64,000 nucleotides of DNA from Collimonas fungivorans (GCF_001584145.1 NZ_CP013232.1:1178001-1242000), one strand, 5' to 3'. Shown: positions 36,683-46,267, numbered from the stretch's first letter. Numbers and translations are program-made. The notes: generated by a model from the letters alone, not told the origin.

Positions 36683-38995
36683 ATGGATTCGATGATCGAT
36701 AAAAAAGAAGAACTTCGTCAACAATTGCGTCAGGCGGCGCTTGAGTATCACGAGTTTCCGACCCCGGGGAAAATCAGCGTCACCCCGACCAAGCTGCTGA
36801 CTAACCAGCGCGACCTGGCGCTGGCGTATTCGCCAGGCGTAGCTGCCGCCTGCGAAGAAATCGTGGCCGATCCGGCCAATGCCTTCCGCTATACGGCTCG
36901 CGGCAACCTGGTTGCCGTCATCACCAACGGCACTGCCGTGCTTGGCCTGGGCAACATCGGGCCGCTGGCGTCGAAGCCGGTAATGGAAGGCAAGGGCGTG
37001 CTGTTCAAGAAATTCGCCGGCATCGATGTCTTCGATATCGAAATCAACGAAACCGATCCGGAAAAGCTGTGCGACATCATCGCTTCGCTCGAGCCGACTT
37101 TCGGCGGCATCAACCTGGAAGACATCAAGGCGCCAGAATGCTTCGAGATCGAACGCAAGCTGCGCGACCGCATGAAGATCCCGGTATTCCATGACGACCA
37201 GCACGGCACTGCGATCATCGTCGGCGCCGCGATCCTGAACGGCCTGAAAGTGGTCGGCAAAGACATCAAGAGCTGCAAGCTGGTGGTGTCGGGCGCGGGC
37301 GCAGCGGCGCTGGCCTGCCTCGACCTGATTGTCGACCTTGGCTTCCCGATCGAGAATATTTTCGTCACCGACCTGGCCGGCGTGGTCTACAAAGGCCGGG
37401 TCGAACTGATGGATCCGGACAAGGAACGTTTCGCCCGCGAGACCGATGCGCGCACACTGGCCGAGCTGATTCCAGGTGCTGACATTTTCCTCGGCCTGTC
37501 GGCCGGCGGCGTGCTCAAGCAAGACATGGTGAAGGCGATGGCGGCGCGGCCGCTGGTGCTGGCGCTGGCCAACCCGACCCCGGAAATTCTGCCGGAAGAC
37601 GTCAAGGCGGTACGCGACGACGCCGTCATGGCGACCGGCCGTTCGGACTATCCGAACCAGGTCAACAATGTGCTGTGCTTCCCCTACATTTTCCGCGGCG
37701 CGCTCGATTGTGGCGCCACCACCATCACGCGCGAGATGGAAATCGCGGTGGTGCATGCGATCGCCGAGCTGGCGCAAGCCGAACAGTCGGACATCGTAGC
37801 AACCACCTATGGCATCACCAACCTGTCGTTCGGCCCTGAGTACATCATTCCAAAACCGTTCGATCCGCGCCTGATGATCAAGATCGCGCCGGCAGTCGCC
37901 AAGGCCGCCGAAGCGTCTGGCGTCGCCAGCCGTCCGATCAAGGACATGGAAGCCTACATCGACAAGCTGCAGCAATTCGTTTACCGCAGCGGCACGTTCA
38001 TGCGGCCGCTGTTCCAGATCGCCAAGAAAACGACGGCGGAGAAGAAACGGATCGTGTATGCCGAAGGCGAAGAAGAACGTGTACTGCGCGCAGTGCAGGT
38101 GGTGGTTGACGAAAACCTGGCGCGTCCGATCCTGGTCGGCCGGCCGGCGGTGCTGCAGCAGCGCATCGAGCGCTTCGGCCTGCGCCTGAAAGCTGATGTC
38201 GATTTCGAAGTCATCAATCCCGATTTCGACGAACGCTACCGCGACTACTGGCAGACTTTCCTGGCGATGACCAAGCGCCAGGGCGTGACCGAACAGTACG
38301 CCAAGCTGGAAATGCGCCGCCGCCATACGCTGATCGGTTCGATGGCGATCCACAAGGGCCATGCCGACGGCATGATCTGCGGCACCTACGGCACTACCAG
38401 CCTGCACTTGAACTACATCGACAAGGTGCTGGGCCGGCGCGACGGCGTCAATGTCTATGCGGCGATGAACGCGCTAATCCTGCCGAGCCGGCAGCTGGTG
38501 CTGGTCGATACCCATGTGAATGAGGATCCGACCGCCGAACAGCTGGCGGAAATCACGATCCTGGCCGCGGAAGAAATGCTGCGTTTCGGCATCAAGCCGC
38601 GTGCAGCCTTGCTGTCCCATTCCAATTTCGGCACCAGCAACAGCGCTTCGGCGCAAAAAATGCGGAATGCCCTGGCCATCATCAAGGAGCAGGCGCCGGA
38701 TCTGGAAGTCGACGGCGAAATGCACGGCGATACCGCGCTGGACGGCGAGCTGCTGCGGAAAGTGATGCCGGATTCGTCCCTGAAAGGCGACGCCAACCTG
38801 CTGGTGATGCCTAACATCGACGCTGCCAACATCGCCTACAACCTGCTCAAGAATACTTGCGGCAACGGCGTTGCGGTGGGGCCTATCCTGCTGGGCTGCG
38901 CCAAGCCGGTCCATATCCTGACGCCGTCGGCCACTGTGCGCCGCATCGTCAACATGACTGCGTTGTGCGTGGTGGATGCGATTTCGGCGCGCTAA
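36683..38995 (+). CDS. maeB: NADP-dependent malic enzyme with C-terminal phosphotransacetylase-like domain
   Basis: A 770-aa MaeB-type enzyme that decarboxylates malate to pyruvate with NADP. Residues 1-430 hold the malic enzyme domain: [29 protein letters not shown] and the metal-binding [10 protein letters not shown], then the nucleotide-binding [17 protein letters not shown]. The remainder (about 440-770) is homologous to phosphate acetyltransferase and in this family acts as a regulatory domain binding acetyl-CoA rather than as an enzyme. Full length with no defects. A strong terminator follows at 39043. Confidence 0.96.
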   Translation: MDSMIDKKEELRQQLRQAALEYHEFPTPGKISVTPTKLLTNQRDLALAYSPGVAAACEEIVADPANAFRYTARGNLVAVITNGTAVLGLGNIGPLASKPVMEGKGVLFKKFAGIDVFDIEINETDPEKLCDIIASLEPTFGGINLEDIKAPECFEIERKLRDRMKIPVFHDDQHGTAIIVGAAILNGLKVVGKDIKSCKLVVSGAGAAALACLDLIVDLGFPIENIFVTDLAGVVYKGRVELMDPDKERFARETDARTLAELIPGADIFLGLSAGGVLKQDMVKAMAARPLVLALANPTPEILPEDVKAVRDDAVMATGRSDYPNQVNNVLCFPYIFRGALDCGATTITREMEIAVVHAIAELAQAEQSDIVATTYGITNLSFGPEYIIPKPFDPRLMIKIAPAVAKAAEASGVASRPIKDMEAYIDKLQQFVYRSGTFMRPLFQIAKKTTAEKKRIVYAEGEEERVLRAVQVVVDENLARPILVGRPAVLQQRIERFGLRLKADVDFEVINPDFDERYRDYWQTFLAMTKRQGVTEQYAKLEMRRRHTLIGSMAIHKGHADGMICGTYGTTSLHLNYIDKVLGRRDGVNVYAAMNALILPSRQLVLVDTHVNEDPTAEQLAEITILAAEEMLRFGIKPRAALLSHSNFGTSNSASAQKMRNALAIIKEQAPDLEVDGEMHGDTALDGELLRKVMPDSSLKGDANLLVMPNIDAANIAYNLLKNTCGNGVAVGPILLGCAKPVHILTPSATVRRIVNMTALCVVDAISAR

Positions 38996-39042
38996 CCCGA
39001 AAGCAGCAGTAAAACATAAGCAGAGATAGAAGGACCCAGGAA

Positions 39043-39095
39043 GGACCCAGCTTTACCGCCAAATGACCGGCGGCAAAGCTGGGTCTTTTTTTTTA
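39043..39095 (+). terminator. Rho-independent terminator of maeB
   Basis: Inverted repeat GACCCAGCTTTACCGCC (39044-39060) with GGCGGCAAAGCTGGGTC around a short loop, with one mismatch, followed by at least nine T. One arm motif, AAGGACCCAG, is duplicated just upstream. Confidence 0.9.
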
Positions 39096-39170
39096 CGGCA
39101 GGCATCTCCGGGCAGGATAAAACGTGTAAATTGCAATAAAAATAAAAACATTACAACGTCAGGAGATGCG

Positions 39171-40823
39171 ATGTCCCAATATCCCAAGAGCCCGCTGATG
39201 GGGCAGATGATGAGCCAGCCATTGCTCATCTCCAGCATTATCCAGCACGCCGACCGCTATTTCGGCCGCAATGAAATCGTGTCGCGGCGGGTCGAGGGCG
39301 ATCTCCACCGCTATACCTACAGCGATTGCCACCGGCGTGCTCGCAAGCTCGCCAATGCCCTGGCAACGCTAGGCGTGGGCATGGGCGAAGGGGTCGCAAC
39401 GCTGGCCTGGAACGGCTACCGCCACATGGAGGCGTATTACGCGGTGTCCGGGTCGGGCGCCGTGCTGCACACCATCAATCCGCGCCTGCATCCGGACCTG
39501 ATCGGCTATATCGCCAACCACGCCGAAGACCAGTACCTGCTGTTCGATATCTGCTTCCTGCCGCTGGTCGAGGCGGTAGCGCCGCTGGCCAAGACCATCA
39601 AGGGCTACATTGCCCTGTGTGATCCCGAACTGATGCCGCCAGACAGCAAGCTGCCGAACCTGCTGTGCTACGAAGCGCTGCTGGAGCACAGTCCGGATGA
39701 CTATAGCTGGCCCTTGTTTGACGAGAATTCCGCCTCCAGCCTGTGTTATACCTCGGGCACCACCGGCAATCCCAAGGGCGCCTTGTATTCGCACCGATCG
39801 ACCGTATTGCATTCGCTGGCCTCGATCATGCCCGACACCATGAACATATCGGGGCGCGACGCGGTGTTGCCGGTAGTGCCGATGTTCCATGTCAATGCCT
39901 GGGGTTTGCCGTACGCGGTGCCGATCACGGGCGCGAAGATGGTGTTTCCCGGTCCGGCGCTGGACGGTAAATCCGTGTACGAATTATTTGAACAGGAACA
40001 GGTCACCATCTCGGCCGGCGTGCCGACTGTCTGGCTCGGTTTGCTGAACTACATGGAGCAGAACCAGCTGCAGTTCTCCAGTTTCAAGCGCACCATCATC
40101 GGCGGCTCCGCCTGTCCGCCGGCCATGATGCAGGCTTTGCGCCATCGTTATGGGGTGGAGGTAGTGCATGCCTGGGGCATGACCGAGATGTCGCCTCTGG
40201 GTACCTCTTGCTGCCTGCAGACCAGGCATCTGTCGCTGCCGGTCGAGCAGCAGGAATTGCTGCTGCAAAAGCAGGGCCATGTGATCTACGGCGTCGACAT
40301 GAAGATTGTCGACGACGCCGGCAAGGAGCTGCCGTGGGATGGCGAAACCTACGGCAACCTGCTGGTCAAGGGGCCGTGGATTATCGATACCTATTTCAAG
40401 AATGAAGGCGGGGCGGTGTTGCAGGATGGCTGGTTTGCTACCGGCGACGTCGCGACCATCGACGCCGACGGCTACATGCAGATCACCGACCGTAGCAAGG
40501 ATGTGATCAAGTCAGGCGGCGAATGGATCAGCAGCATAGACCTGGAAAACATCGTGATGGCGCACCCGGCGGTGCAGATGGCTGCCTGCATCGGCATCTT
40601 TCATCCGAAGTGGGATGAGCGGCCGCTGCTAGTGGTGGTCCGGAAGCCGGGCATGGAGGTGGACAGCGCGCAGCTGCTCAAATTTTTCGAAGGAAAAGTC
40701 GCCAAATGGTGGACGCCGGACGATGTGACGTTTGTCGACGCCTTGCCGCTTGGCGCCACCGGCAAGCTGCTGAAAAACAAACTGCGGGAACAGTTCAAGG
40801 AATATGTCTTGCCGACCGCCTGA
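39171..40823 (+). CDS. Fatty-acid/acyl-CoA ligase (AMP-forming)
   Basis: A 550-aa ANL-superfamily ligase that activates a carboxylic acid with ATP and CoA. The P-loop-like motif is [20 protein letters not shown]; the A5 motif is [13 protein letters not shown]; the A7-A8 hinge is [12 protein letters not shown]...[18 protein letters not shown]; the catalytic lysine near the C-terminus is in [16 protein letters not shown]. It resembles medium/long-chain enzymes such as AlkK and FadD3-like ligases; chain length cannot be set. The ATG at 39171 has AGGAGA 6 nt upstream. Confidence 0.9.
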   Translation: MSQYPKSPLMGQMMSQPLLISSIIQHADRYFGRNEIVSRRVEGDLHRYTYSDCHRRARKLANALATLGVGMGEGVATLAWNGYRHMEAYYAVSGSGAVLHTINPRLHPDLIGYIANHAEDQYLLFDICFLPLVEAVAPLAKTIKGYIALCDPELMPPDSKLPNLLCYEALLEHSPDDYSWPLFDENSASSLCYTSGTTGNPKGALYSHRSTVLHSLASIMPDTMNISGRDAVLPVVPMFHVNAWGLPYAVPITGAKMVFPGPALDGKSVYELFEQEQVTISAGVPTVWLGLLNYMEQNQLQFSSFKRTIIGGSACPPAMMQALRHRYGVEVVHAWGMTEMSPLGTSCCLQTRHLSLPVEQQELLLQKQGHVIYGVDMKIVDDAGKELPWDGETYGNLLVKGPWIIDTYFKNEGGAVLQDGWFATGDVATIDADGYMQITDRSKDVIKSGGEWISSIDLENIVMAHPAVQMAACIGIFHPKWDERPLLVVVRKPGMEVDSAQLLKFFEGKVAKWWTPDDVTFVDALPLGATGKLLKNKLREQFKEYVLPTA

Positions 40824-40841
40824 TGTCATGCACCACCCGGT

Positions 40842-41756
40842 TCATTCAAATTCGCCCGCCTGTTTCCACGGCACCCGCCCGGTTTGCACTTTACCGGCGG
40901 CGCGGTCGCAATGATCGGGGTGGTCGTCAAAAAACATGTGCGGCTTGAAGGCCGCCAGCACATCCGATTTGACGATGCCGCCCATGAAAAAGGTTTCGTC
41001 GATTGCGACATTCCAGGCGCGCAGGGTACGGATCACGCGCTCATGGGCCGGTGAGGAACGCGCCGTGACCAGTGCGGTGCGGATAGGCGCCGCATGCCCG
41101 TCCGGATTCTTGAAGTTGTTCTGGATGTAGGACAGCGCCAGCAGCAGCCGCGCAAACGGACCTTGCGGCAATGGCAGCAGGGCGTTTTCGCGCTCGTGCT
41201 TTTCAAAGGCTTCAATTCCCTCGGTCTGGTAAATCCTTTCCGACTCATCCGAAAAAATCACGGCATCGCCGTCAAAGGCAATACGGATCTGTTCCAGCTC
41301 TTCCAGCGCGTTCTCCGGTTTCTGGTACAGCAGCGCCGCCGCCACGCCGGAATTGACCGCCGCCTGGACGTCATCCTCATGCAAGGATAAAAACAGGCTG
41401 ACATTGAAGGCTTGCAGGTAGGGCGCCAGCGACGAGCCGCCCGACAATACCGCGCGCGTGATGTCGAGGCCGTAATGCTTGATCGAATTGAAGATGCGCA
41501 TCGAGGTTTCGCTGGAATTGCGCGACATCACGACCACTTCGACGAAACGCTGACCGGTCAGGCGATTTAGTTTCAGCAGCGCTTTCACCAGGGCGAAGCC
41601 GGCTCCCGGCTTGAGGATTTCATTTTCATTGCGCAACTGGTGGCGGCGATATTCTTCCAGGCCATGCTGGCGAAAGATTGCCTCTTCGGTTTCCAGGTCA
41701 AATAGCGCACGGGATGAAATCCCGATCACCAGCAAATTATCTAAGGACTGCGGCAT
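40842..41756 (-). CDS. Cytosolic 5'-nucleotidase family protein (cN-I-like)
   Basis: A 304-aa protein of the 5-nucleotidase (PF06189) family, whose vertebrate members hydrolyse AMP. The opening DNLLVIGISSRALFDLETEE contains the family's D-x-E signature; VVVMSRNSSETSMRIFNSIK and AVLSGGSSLAPYLQAFNVSLF follow, then DAVIFSDESERIYQ and MFFDDHPDHC, which hold the acidic phosphatase residues. It converges on the ligase gene, with stops 18 bp apart. The bacterial function is mostly untested. Confidence 0.85.
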   Translation of the reverse strand: MPQSLDNLLVIGISSRALFDLETEEAIFRQHGLEEYRRHQLRNENEILKPGAGFALVKALLKLNRLTGQRFVEVVVMSRNSSETSMRIFNSIKHYGLDITRAVLSGGSSLAPYLQAFNVSLFLSLHEDDVQAAVNSGVAAALLYQKPENALEELEQIRIAFDGDAVIFSDESERIYQTEGIEAFEKHERENALLPLPQGPFARLLLALSYIQNNFKNPDGHAAPIRTALVTARSSPAHERVIRTLRAWNVAIDETFFMGGIVKSDVLAAFKPHMFFDDHPDHCDRAAGKVQTGRVPWKQAGEFE

Positions 41757-42124
41757 GGGCGGTGGTCTTGAGGGCTATAGCGAGAGCGCTCATTATAGGC
41801 GCTTGCGTGGGCACCGATTGGACTGCCGAGCAGCGCATTAATGATGGTGTTTTTGCAATAATTATTGAAGCGGTGAAGGCGACTTGTTCCCTGCTGTTAC
41901 GTTACATGTTACGTGTCAAGGGCCGTTGCAGAGTACCTGGCTGTTTTATCGCCGGGTCATTCAAAATTGGTGTTAGTTGTTGATTTTAATGGTTTTTCTT
42001 CTCAATGTATAAAAATGGATGTGCGGCCGGAAGCACTGTTTCGAGTGCGTTTCTGGTTGGCACGCTCTTTGCGAAAAGACAGTAGGCAAAGCTTTATCCG
42101 ATTCATCCAAAAGGGAGATAGATC
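41757..42124. other. Regulatory region upstream of the repetitive lipoprotein gene
   Basis: A 368-bp region between the divergent nucleotidase and lipoprotein genes. It holds a sigma-54 promoter match at 42058-42073. About 145-160 bp upstream of it, a cluster of GTTAC motifs includes TGTTACGT at 41895-41902 and 41907-41914, a suitable distance for an enhancer-binding protein site. No ORF is convincing. Confidence 0.55.
42058..42073 (+). promoter_or_regulatory. Sigma-54 (-24/-12) promoter
   Basis: TGGCACGCTCTTTGCG matches the RpoN consensus TGGCACR-N4-TTGC exactly, with GG at 42059-42060 and GC at 42071-42072 separated by 10 bp. Transcription would start near 42084, leaving a leader of about 40 nt with GGGAGATAG before the ATG at 42125. 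Confidence 0.85.
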
Positions 42125-43582
42125 ATGAAAGCATCGAAAAAGAACGGCTTGCTGGCGGCATCGGTATTGCTGACGGCATTACTCGCAGGTTGCGGCAGCG
42201 GCGGCAGTTTGCTTAGCCATGCCGGCGGCGCCGGCGGTACAACGACAACGGCCCCTACCACCCCAACTACTCCAACTACGCCAACCACACCGGTCACCCC
42301 GACGACGCCAACTGCCAGTTCGTCCAATCTGGTTTCGAACCTGGGCACCACCGTATCCAGCGTCGGCACAGCGGTTGACGGCATCGGCAACACGCTGATC
42401 AACCAGCTGCCGCTGGTAACGCCTGGCACCAAGACCGCACTGAACGGCGTGGTCGACAATGCCAGCGGCATCGTCACCGTGCTCGGCGGCGGCTTGACTA
42501 ACGGCCTGGGCCAAATCGGCACGGCGCAGAATCCGGTCGGCATCACTGTCGGCAGTGCCGGCGGCGTGGTGGCCCAGGTCGGTGCCACCGTCAATAGCGC
42601 CGGCCAGGTGGTGACCAGCCTTGGCGCCAGCGGCCCGCTTAGCGTCCTGGCGCCTGTAACGGCGCCGGTCGGCGGCCTGGTCAGTACGATCGGCAGCACG
42701 GTCTCCGGCACCGTGGCGCCGATCCTGACTACGGCGCTGACCACAGGTCCGGTGCAGCAAGTAACACAAACGGTGAGCACCGCGATCGTGCCTTTGACCA
42801 ACACTGCGGCGACCCTGCTGCAGACCGTCGGCAATGTCACTGCGCTGAACCAGCCGGCTAATCTGTTGCTGGGCGTGGCCGGCGGCACTGTCGCCAGCGT
42901 CGGCAGCGGCCTGACCAAATCGGGCGTACCTATCGTCAGCAATCTCGGCCCGGTGGTGAGCAATACCGGCAACCTGGTGGGCGGCCTGGCAGTCAACGGC
43001 TTGACCACCACTGGCCAGCCATTGCTGGGAAACCAGACCGGCGGCATCTTGCAACCGGTTGACAACGTGCTGATTGGCGCCCTTGCAGGGCCATTAGCGC
43101 CAGTGGTCAGCGTCGTCAACGGCTTGACCGGCAGCCTGAGCGGCGCAGCCGCCGGCAGCGGTGCCCTGGCTCCGGTCACTGGCTTGTTGGGTAGCTTGAC
43201 TGGCGCGGTGGGCGGCGCCAGCGGTGGCAGCAATCCCTTGGCTCCGATAACCGGCTTGCTGGGTGGCCTGGGCGGTGCGGCTGGCGCCGGTGGTGCCGGC
43301 AATCTGCTGGCACCCGTAACCGGTTTGCTGGGTAGCGTGGGTGGCGCGGCTGGTGCCGGCGGTACTGGCAACCTGCTGGCTCCTGTAACCGGTTTATTGG
43401 GCAGCCTGAGCGGCACGGTAACTTCAGGCGGCAGCGGCAGCGCAAGCAACCCGCTGGCTCCGGTGACCAACCTGATCGCCGGTCTGACCACTACGGTTTC
43501 CTCTGGCACTACCGGCAGCACAAGCAGCGGGCAAACTACCGGATTGCTTGGCGGCTTGCTGGGTGGCCTGGGCAAAAAATAG
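42125..43582 (+). CDS. Repetitive Gly/Leu/Thr-rich lipoprotein (collagen-like annotation type), function unknown
   Basis: A 485-aa predicted lipoprotein. The signal has lipobox LLAGC with Cys23. Residues 39-63 are a Thr/Pro linker (repeats of TTP). The rest is low-complexity Gly, Leu, Val, Thr, Ser and Ala, lacking Cys after residue 23 and nearly lacking charged residues. From about residue 345 there are five copies of a roughly 23-residue unit with core LAP(V/I)TGLLG and an AGAGG spacer, ending TGLLGGLLGGLGKK. Related proteins are sometimes labelled collagen-like, but I do not see continuous G-x-y triplets. It has its own sigma-54 promoter, a terminator 22 bp after the stop, and is followed by a TpsB-like transporter. 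GGGAGA precedes the ATG. Confidence 0.8.
   Translation: MKASKKNGLLAASVLLTALLAGCGSGGSLLSHAGGAGGTTTTAPTTPTTPTTPTTPVTPTTPTASSSNLVSNLGTTVSSVGTAVDGIGNTLINQLPLVTPGTKTALNGVVDNASGIVTVLGGGLTNGLGQIGTAQNPVGITVGSAGGVVAQVGATVNSAGQVVTSLGASGPLSVLAPVTAPVGGLVSTIGSTVSGTVAPILTTALTTGPVQQVTQTVSTAIVPLTNTAATLLQTVGNVTALNQPANLLLGVAGGTVASVGSGLTKSGVPIVSNLGPVVSNTGNLVGGLAVNGLTTTGQPLLGNQTGGILQPVDNVLIGALAGPLAPVVSVVNGLTGSLSGAAAGSGALAPVTGLLGSLTGAVGGASGGSNPLAPITGLLGGLGGAAGAGGAGNLLAPVTGLLGSVGGAAGAGGTGNLLAPVTGLLGSLSGTVTSGGSGSASNPLAPVTNLIAGLTTTVSSGTTGSTSSGQTTGLLGGLLGGLGKK
43160..43490 (+). repeat. Five tandem imperfect repeats (about 70 bp) in the lipoprotein gene
   Basis: Units start with CTGGC(T/A)CC and encode LAPVTGLLGS-type cores near 43165, 43238, 43308, 43377 and 43452, with a period of about 69-75 bp. 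Their similarity suggests expansion by slippage or recombination. Confidence 0.75.
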
Positions 43583-43604
43583 GCAGCAGCGGTGGTTTGT
43601 AAAA

Positions 43605-43633
43605 GGCCCTGGTTTTTACCGGGGCTTTTTTTT
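43605..43633 (+). terminator. Rho-independent terminator after the lipoprotein gene
   Basis: GCCCTGG and CCGGGGC form a 7-bp stem (one T-G wobble) around a T-rich loop, followed by eight T. It separates the lipoprotein gene from the transporter gene, so the latter likely has its own promoter or is expressed by readthrough. Confidence 0.85.
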
Positions 43634-43810
43634 GAGCATACGGTAAAACAGTCAAACTGTGCAGAGGCGAAATGACAACGCCTGCAACAACAAAATAGTT
43701 GCACTAGATGAATTATTGCCGTAATTTAACAGTGACTTCAGGGCACCGAATTTTAGGCCCCGACTAACAGACTGGTTTTGCCGCCGATAACGAACGAGAG
43801 CCGTAGCCGC

Positions 43811-45526
43811 ATGCAATTATCCACATCGAAGTGCTACCGCCGCGCCGCGGTAATCATGATCAGCGGCGCCTGGCTCACCATGTCGTATCCTTTGCCGGCA
43901 CATGCCGATGCGCGCAGTCCGGTGCAAGGCAACCCGGTCGACACCCTGCCTAAGGCCGAGGCGCCGCCAAGCGCGCCGGTGACTATCAATATCCAGACCC
44001 AGGCAGTCGATCCTGCGTTGCAAAACCTGCTGGCCAGCCATCTGACGCCATCGCGTTTCCAGATCGCCGGCGTCAAGACCCTGCCGTTCGAACAGGTAGC
44101 TGCGCTGTTCGCGCCGCTGGCCAACCGCGATACCACCGTCGCCGAGTTGCTGGCCGCGGCCAACAAGGTCACGCAGATGTATCAGGACCAGGGTTATCCG
44201 CTTTCCTTTGCCTTCATCCCCGCCCAGAGTTTCGAAGGTAACGTGGTAGTGGTCACGGTGGTCGAGGGCTACGTCAAGAATGTCAAGGTAGAAGGCAATC
44301 CCGGCGGCAGCGAAGAGCGCCTGAAACAGGTTGCTGAACAGCTGCAGCAGGAGCGGCCGTTGCGGCGCGCCACTTTTGAACGGGTGGCCGGCATTCTCAG
44401 TTTGCAGCCTGGCGTCAAGATTGTCGCCAACGTGGCGCCGCCGACCACCACCGACGGCGCCGCCGACATGGTGTTGACGGTGACGAGGCGGCCGATTACA
44501 GTCGGCGTCGGCGCCGATTACCGGCAGCCTGGCATCCGCGGTTTGCTCACTGCCAGCACCAACGGCTTGACGCCCTTGGGCGAGCAGGTGACGGTCAGTA
44601 CACTGCAGCCAAGCGGACCGCAGGATGAAAAATATTATGCGATCAATTATGTCCAGCCTATCGGCACGGACGGCTTGTTGGGACGCCTGAACTGGTCCGA
44701 TTACCGCGCCAAGCCGGAAAATTCGGCATTGACAGACCTCCAGTTCCAGAATCGCTATCAGACCAAAACGGCACGAGCCGGCGGCTCTCTCAGTTATCCT
44801 GTGATCCTTGATAACACGCACAGCCTGACCGTTACCGGCGGCGTTTATGCGGCCGAAAACACACAGGTCTTCACCCGCTCCGTAGAAACCACGCCTATGA
44901 CGGTCAAGCTCAGTTCCCAGGTTCGGGTATTGAGTGCAGAAGCGGCGTGGACGGATGTCAAAACGAGCCCGGAAAAATTGCAGCAGACGCGCCAGCTGAA
45001 TGTCGGCATATATAAAGGCGTAGACGCGCTCGGCGCCAAACGCGAGAACAGCAATGTCGACTTGGGTTTTACCAGGGTCACAGTGCAGGCAGCGCAATCG
45101 AACCAGCTGCCAGGCGGCTTCGGCATGGCGGTGGCGGTCGGCACCCAGTACAGCAGCAATATCCTGCCGACCTCCGAGCAGATCGGCTTCGGCGGCAAGC
45201 TGTTTGGCCTGGCTTATCCGGCTGGCGAACTGGCAGGGGACAAAGGCTGGGGCATATCGGCAGAAATCAATCGTCTGTTCCCGATGAGTTATACCTATCT
45301 GAAATCGGTGCAGCCGTATTTTCTGGTCGATCACTCGCGTATCTACTCGAATGCGGGTCCTTTGACCCACGATACCTTGGGTTCTGTTGCGCTGGGGGTA
45401 CGCTTTTCAGATGGCCGTTATTACACCCTGGACCTGTCGCTGGCGAAGCCGGTAGCAGATGTTCCTGTCAATTCCAGCTCAAGATCGCCGCGTGTGAATG
45501 CGAGCTATTCGTATCAGCTGGATTAA
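43811..45526 (+). CDS. ShlB/FhaC/HecB-family outer-membrane transporter (TpsB-like)
   Basis: A 571-aa predicted Omp85-superfamily protein. A signal peptide ends near PAHADA. POTRA-like domains span about residues 75-220 (FQIAGVKTLPFEQVAALFAP and VVEGYVKNVKVEG), then a beta-barrel from about 230 to the end. The L6-loop region reads GGKLFGLAYPAGELAGDKGW; the aromatic/Gly-Asp part is recognisable, but the Arg of the family motif (VRGF/Y or GRxY) is absent. The C-terminal residues are YSYQLD, not ending in the usual Phe. TpsB proteins export a large TpsA adhesin; none is adjacent. The ATG at 43811 gives a proper signal peptide. Confidence 0.82.
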   Translation: MQLSTSKCYRRAAVIMISGAWLTMSYPLPAHADARSPVQGNPVDTLPKAEAPPSAPVTINIQTQAVDPALQNLLASHLTPSRFQIAGVKTLPFEQVAALFAPLANRDTTVAELLAAANKVTQMYQDQGYPLSFAFIPAQSFEGNVVVVTVVEGYVKNVKVEGNPGGSEERLKQVAEQLQQERPLRRATFERVAGILSLQPGVKIVANVAPPTTTDGAADMVLTVTRRPITVGVGADYRQPGIRGLLTASTNGLTPLGEQVTVSTLQPSGPQDEKYYAINYVQPIGTDGLLGRLNWSDYRAKPENSALTDLQFQNRYQTKTARAGGSLSYPVILDNTHSLTVTGGVYAAENTQVFTRSVETTPMTVKLSSQVRVLSAEAAWTDVKTSPEKLQQTRQLNVGIYKGVDALGAKRENSNVDLGFTRVTVQAAQSNQLPGGFGMAVAVGTQYSSNILPTSEQIGFGGKLFGLAYPAGELAGDKGWGISAEINRLFPMSYTYLKSVQPYFLVDHSRIYSNAGPLTHDTLGSVALGVRFSDGRYYTLDLSLAKPVADVPVNSSSRSPRVNASYSYQLD

Positions 45527-46078
45527 ATCTCACGCCGTCTCGGCTGGATTGATTTTCGGATTGCATACCACTGCCGTTTTTTTTGTCGGCTCCGAACGAT
45601 TTTCTGTGCACCTCCGTACTGACTCCAACGTTAAGGAAGTATCGCGCATCTGCCGCTAAAAACGGTCGTCCGTGTGCACATCCGTGATGTCAGGCGATGT
45701 GCAGAAGTAGTAAGACCAGTCTGCATTTTTGTGATGAATAAAGCTATGGAAAATGCATGTTGATAGTTGAAATTTTGTTTTGCCGAAAAGTAACTATTGC
45801 TTGCTTTGATGTAACTATTTTTTTCGCGATGTAAAATGCTATTTCAAGGTAAACCCATATTTCTCCTATGAAGAGCCAACTAGAGGAATGTCTCTAATAA
45901 TATGTTTCTTAAAGGAAAAATTTATCTTGAGGTAATTTTTAATCGGGGCTATGCTGATACCGCGTAGTCCGAATTCAGGGGAGTTTTTCACGGTTGAATG
46001 TGGAGTCGTTTTGCCGTCGATTGCTGCGCAAAAAAGGCTGCTGCTTTAATGAGGTATGTGCTTTTTCAGGAGAACACA
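45527..46078. other. Long AT-rich leader region upstream of flp
   Basis: A 552-bp stretch with no convincing ORF. It holds a direct repeat GTAACTATT at 45790-45798 and 45811-45819, spaced exactly 21 bp (two helical turns). A degenerate -24/-12-like TGGAGTCGTTTTGC at 46001-46014 has a spacing of 9 rather than 10. It should contain the main tad promoter. The end (46069-46078) has the AGGAGA ribosome site for flp. Confidence 0.55.
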
Positions 46079-46267
46079 ATGAACGCCAAATTAATGAAAT
46101 TTCTTCGGGATGAAGATGGGGTTACCGCTATCGAATATGGTCTGATTGCCGGCCTGGTTGCGGTGGCGATAATTCTCGGAGCTACGGCGCTGGGTGGCAG
46201 TTTGGGAACCATATTCACCAATATCGGCACGAAGATAACAAATATAGCAGCAACAATCGGAGCATAA
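46079..46267 (+). CDS. flp: Flp family type IVb pilin
   Basis: A 62-aa prepilin, the major subunit of the tad pilus. A short leader MNAKLMKFLRDEDG is followed by the processing site G|VTAIEYGLIAGLVAVAII with the invariant Glu at +5 and Tyr at +6, the Flp motif. The hydrophobic helix and short C-terminus are typical. AGGAGA lies 6-7 nt before the ATG; the frame extends upstream to 45998 but the pilin leader fixes the start. First gene of the tad locus. Confidence 0.96.
   Translation: MNAKLMKFLRDEDGVTAIEYGLIAGLVAVAIILGATALGGSLGTIFTNIGTKITNIAATIGA

Noticed and set aside
36644..38407. 587-aa open frame on the minus strand opposite maeB
   Set aside because: It is the antisense shadow of a clear malic enzyme gene; the protein has no motif and high-GC coding strands often give such frames.
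42239..42312. Thr/Pro codon repeats as a CRISPR-like or satellite array
   Set aside because: The short ACN-CCN repeats encode a Thr/Pro linker of the lipoprotein; there are no spacers.
42103..43704. 533-aa Pro/Val/Leu-rich frame on the minus strand opposite the lipoprotein
   Set aside because: The composition is the antisense of Gly/Leu/Thr repeats; no signal, ribosome site or family; the sigma-54 promoter and signal peptide support the plus strand.
43817..45370. 517-aa minus-strand frame opposite the TpsB-like gene
   Set aside because: Antisense shadow; the plus-strand frame has a signal peptide and POTRA/barrel pattern.
46001..46014. Sigma-54-like TGGAGTCGTTTTGC upstream of flp
   Set aside because: The spacing between GG and GC is 9 bp, not 10, and the -24 part is poor (TGGAG instead of TGGCA); not supported as a promoter.
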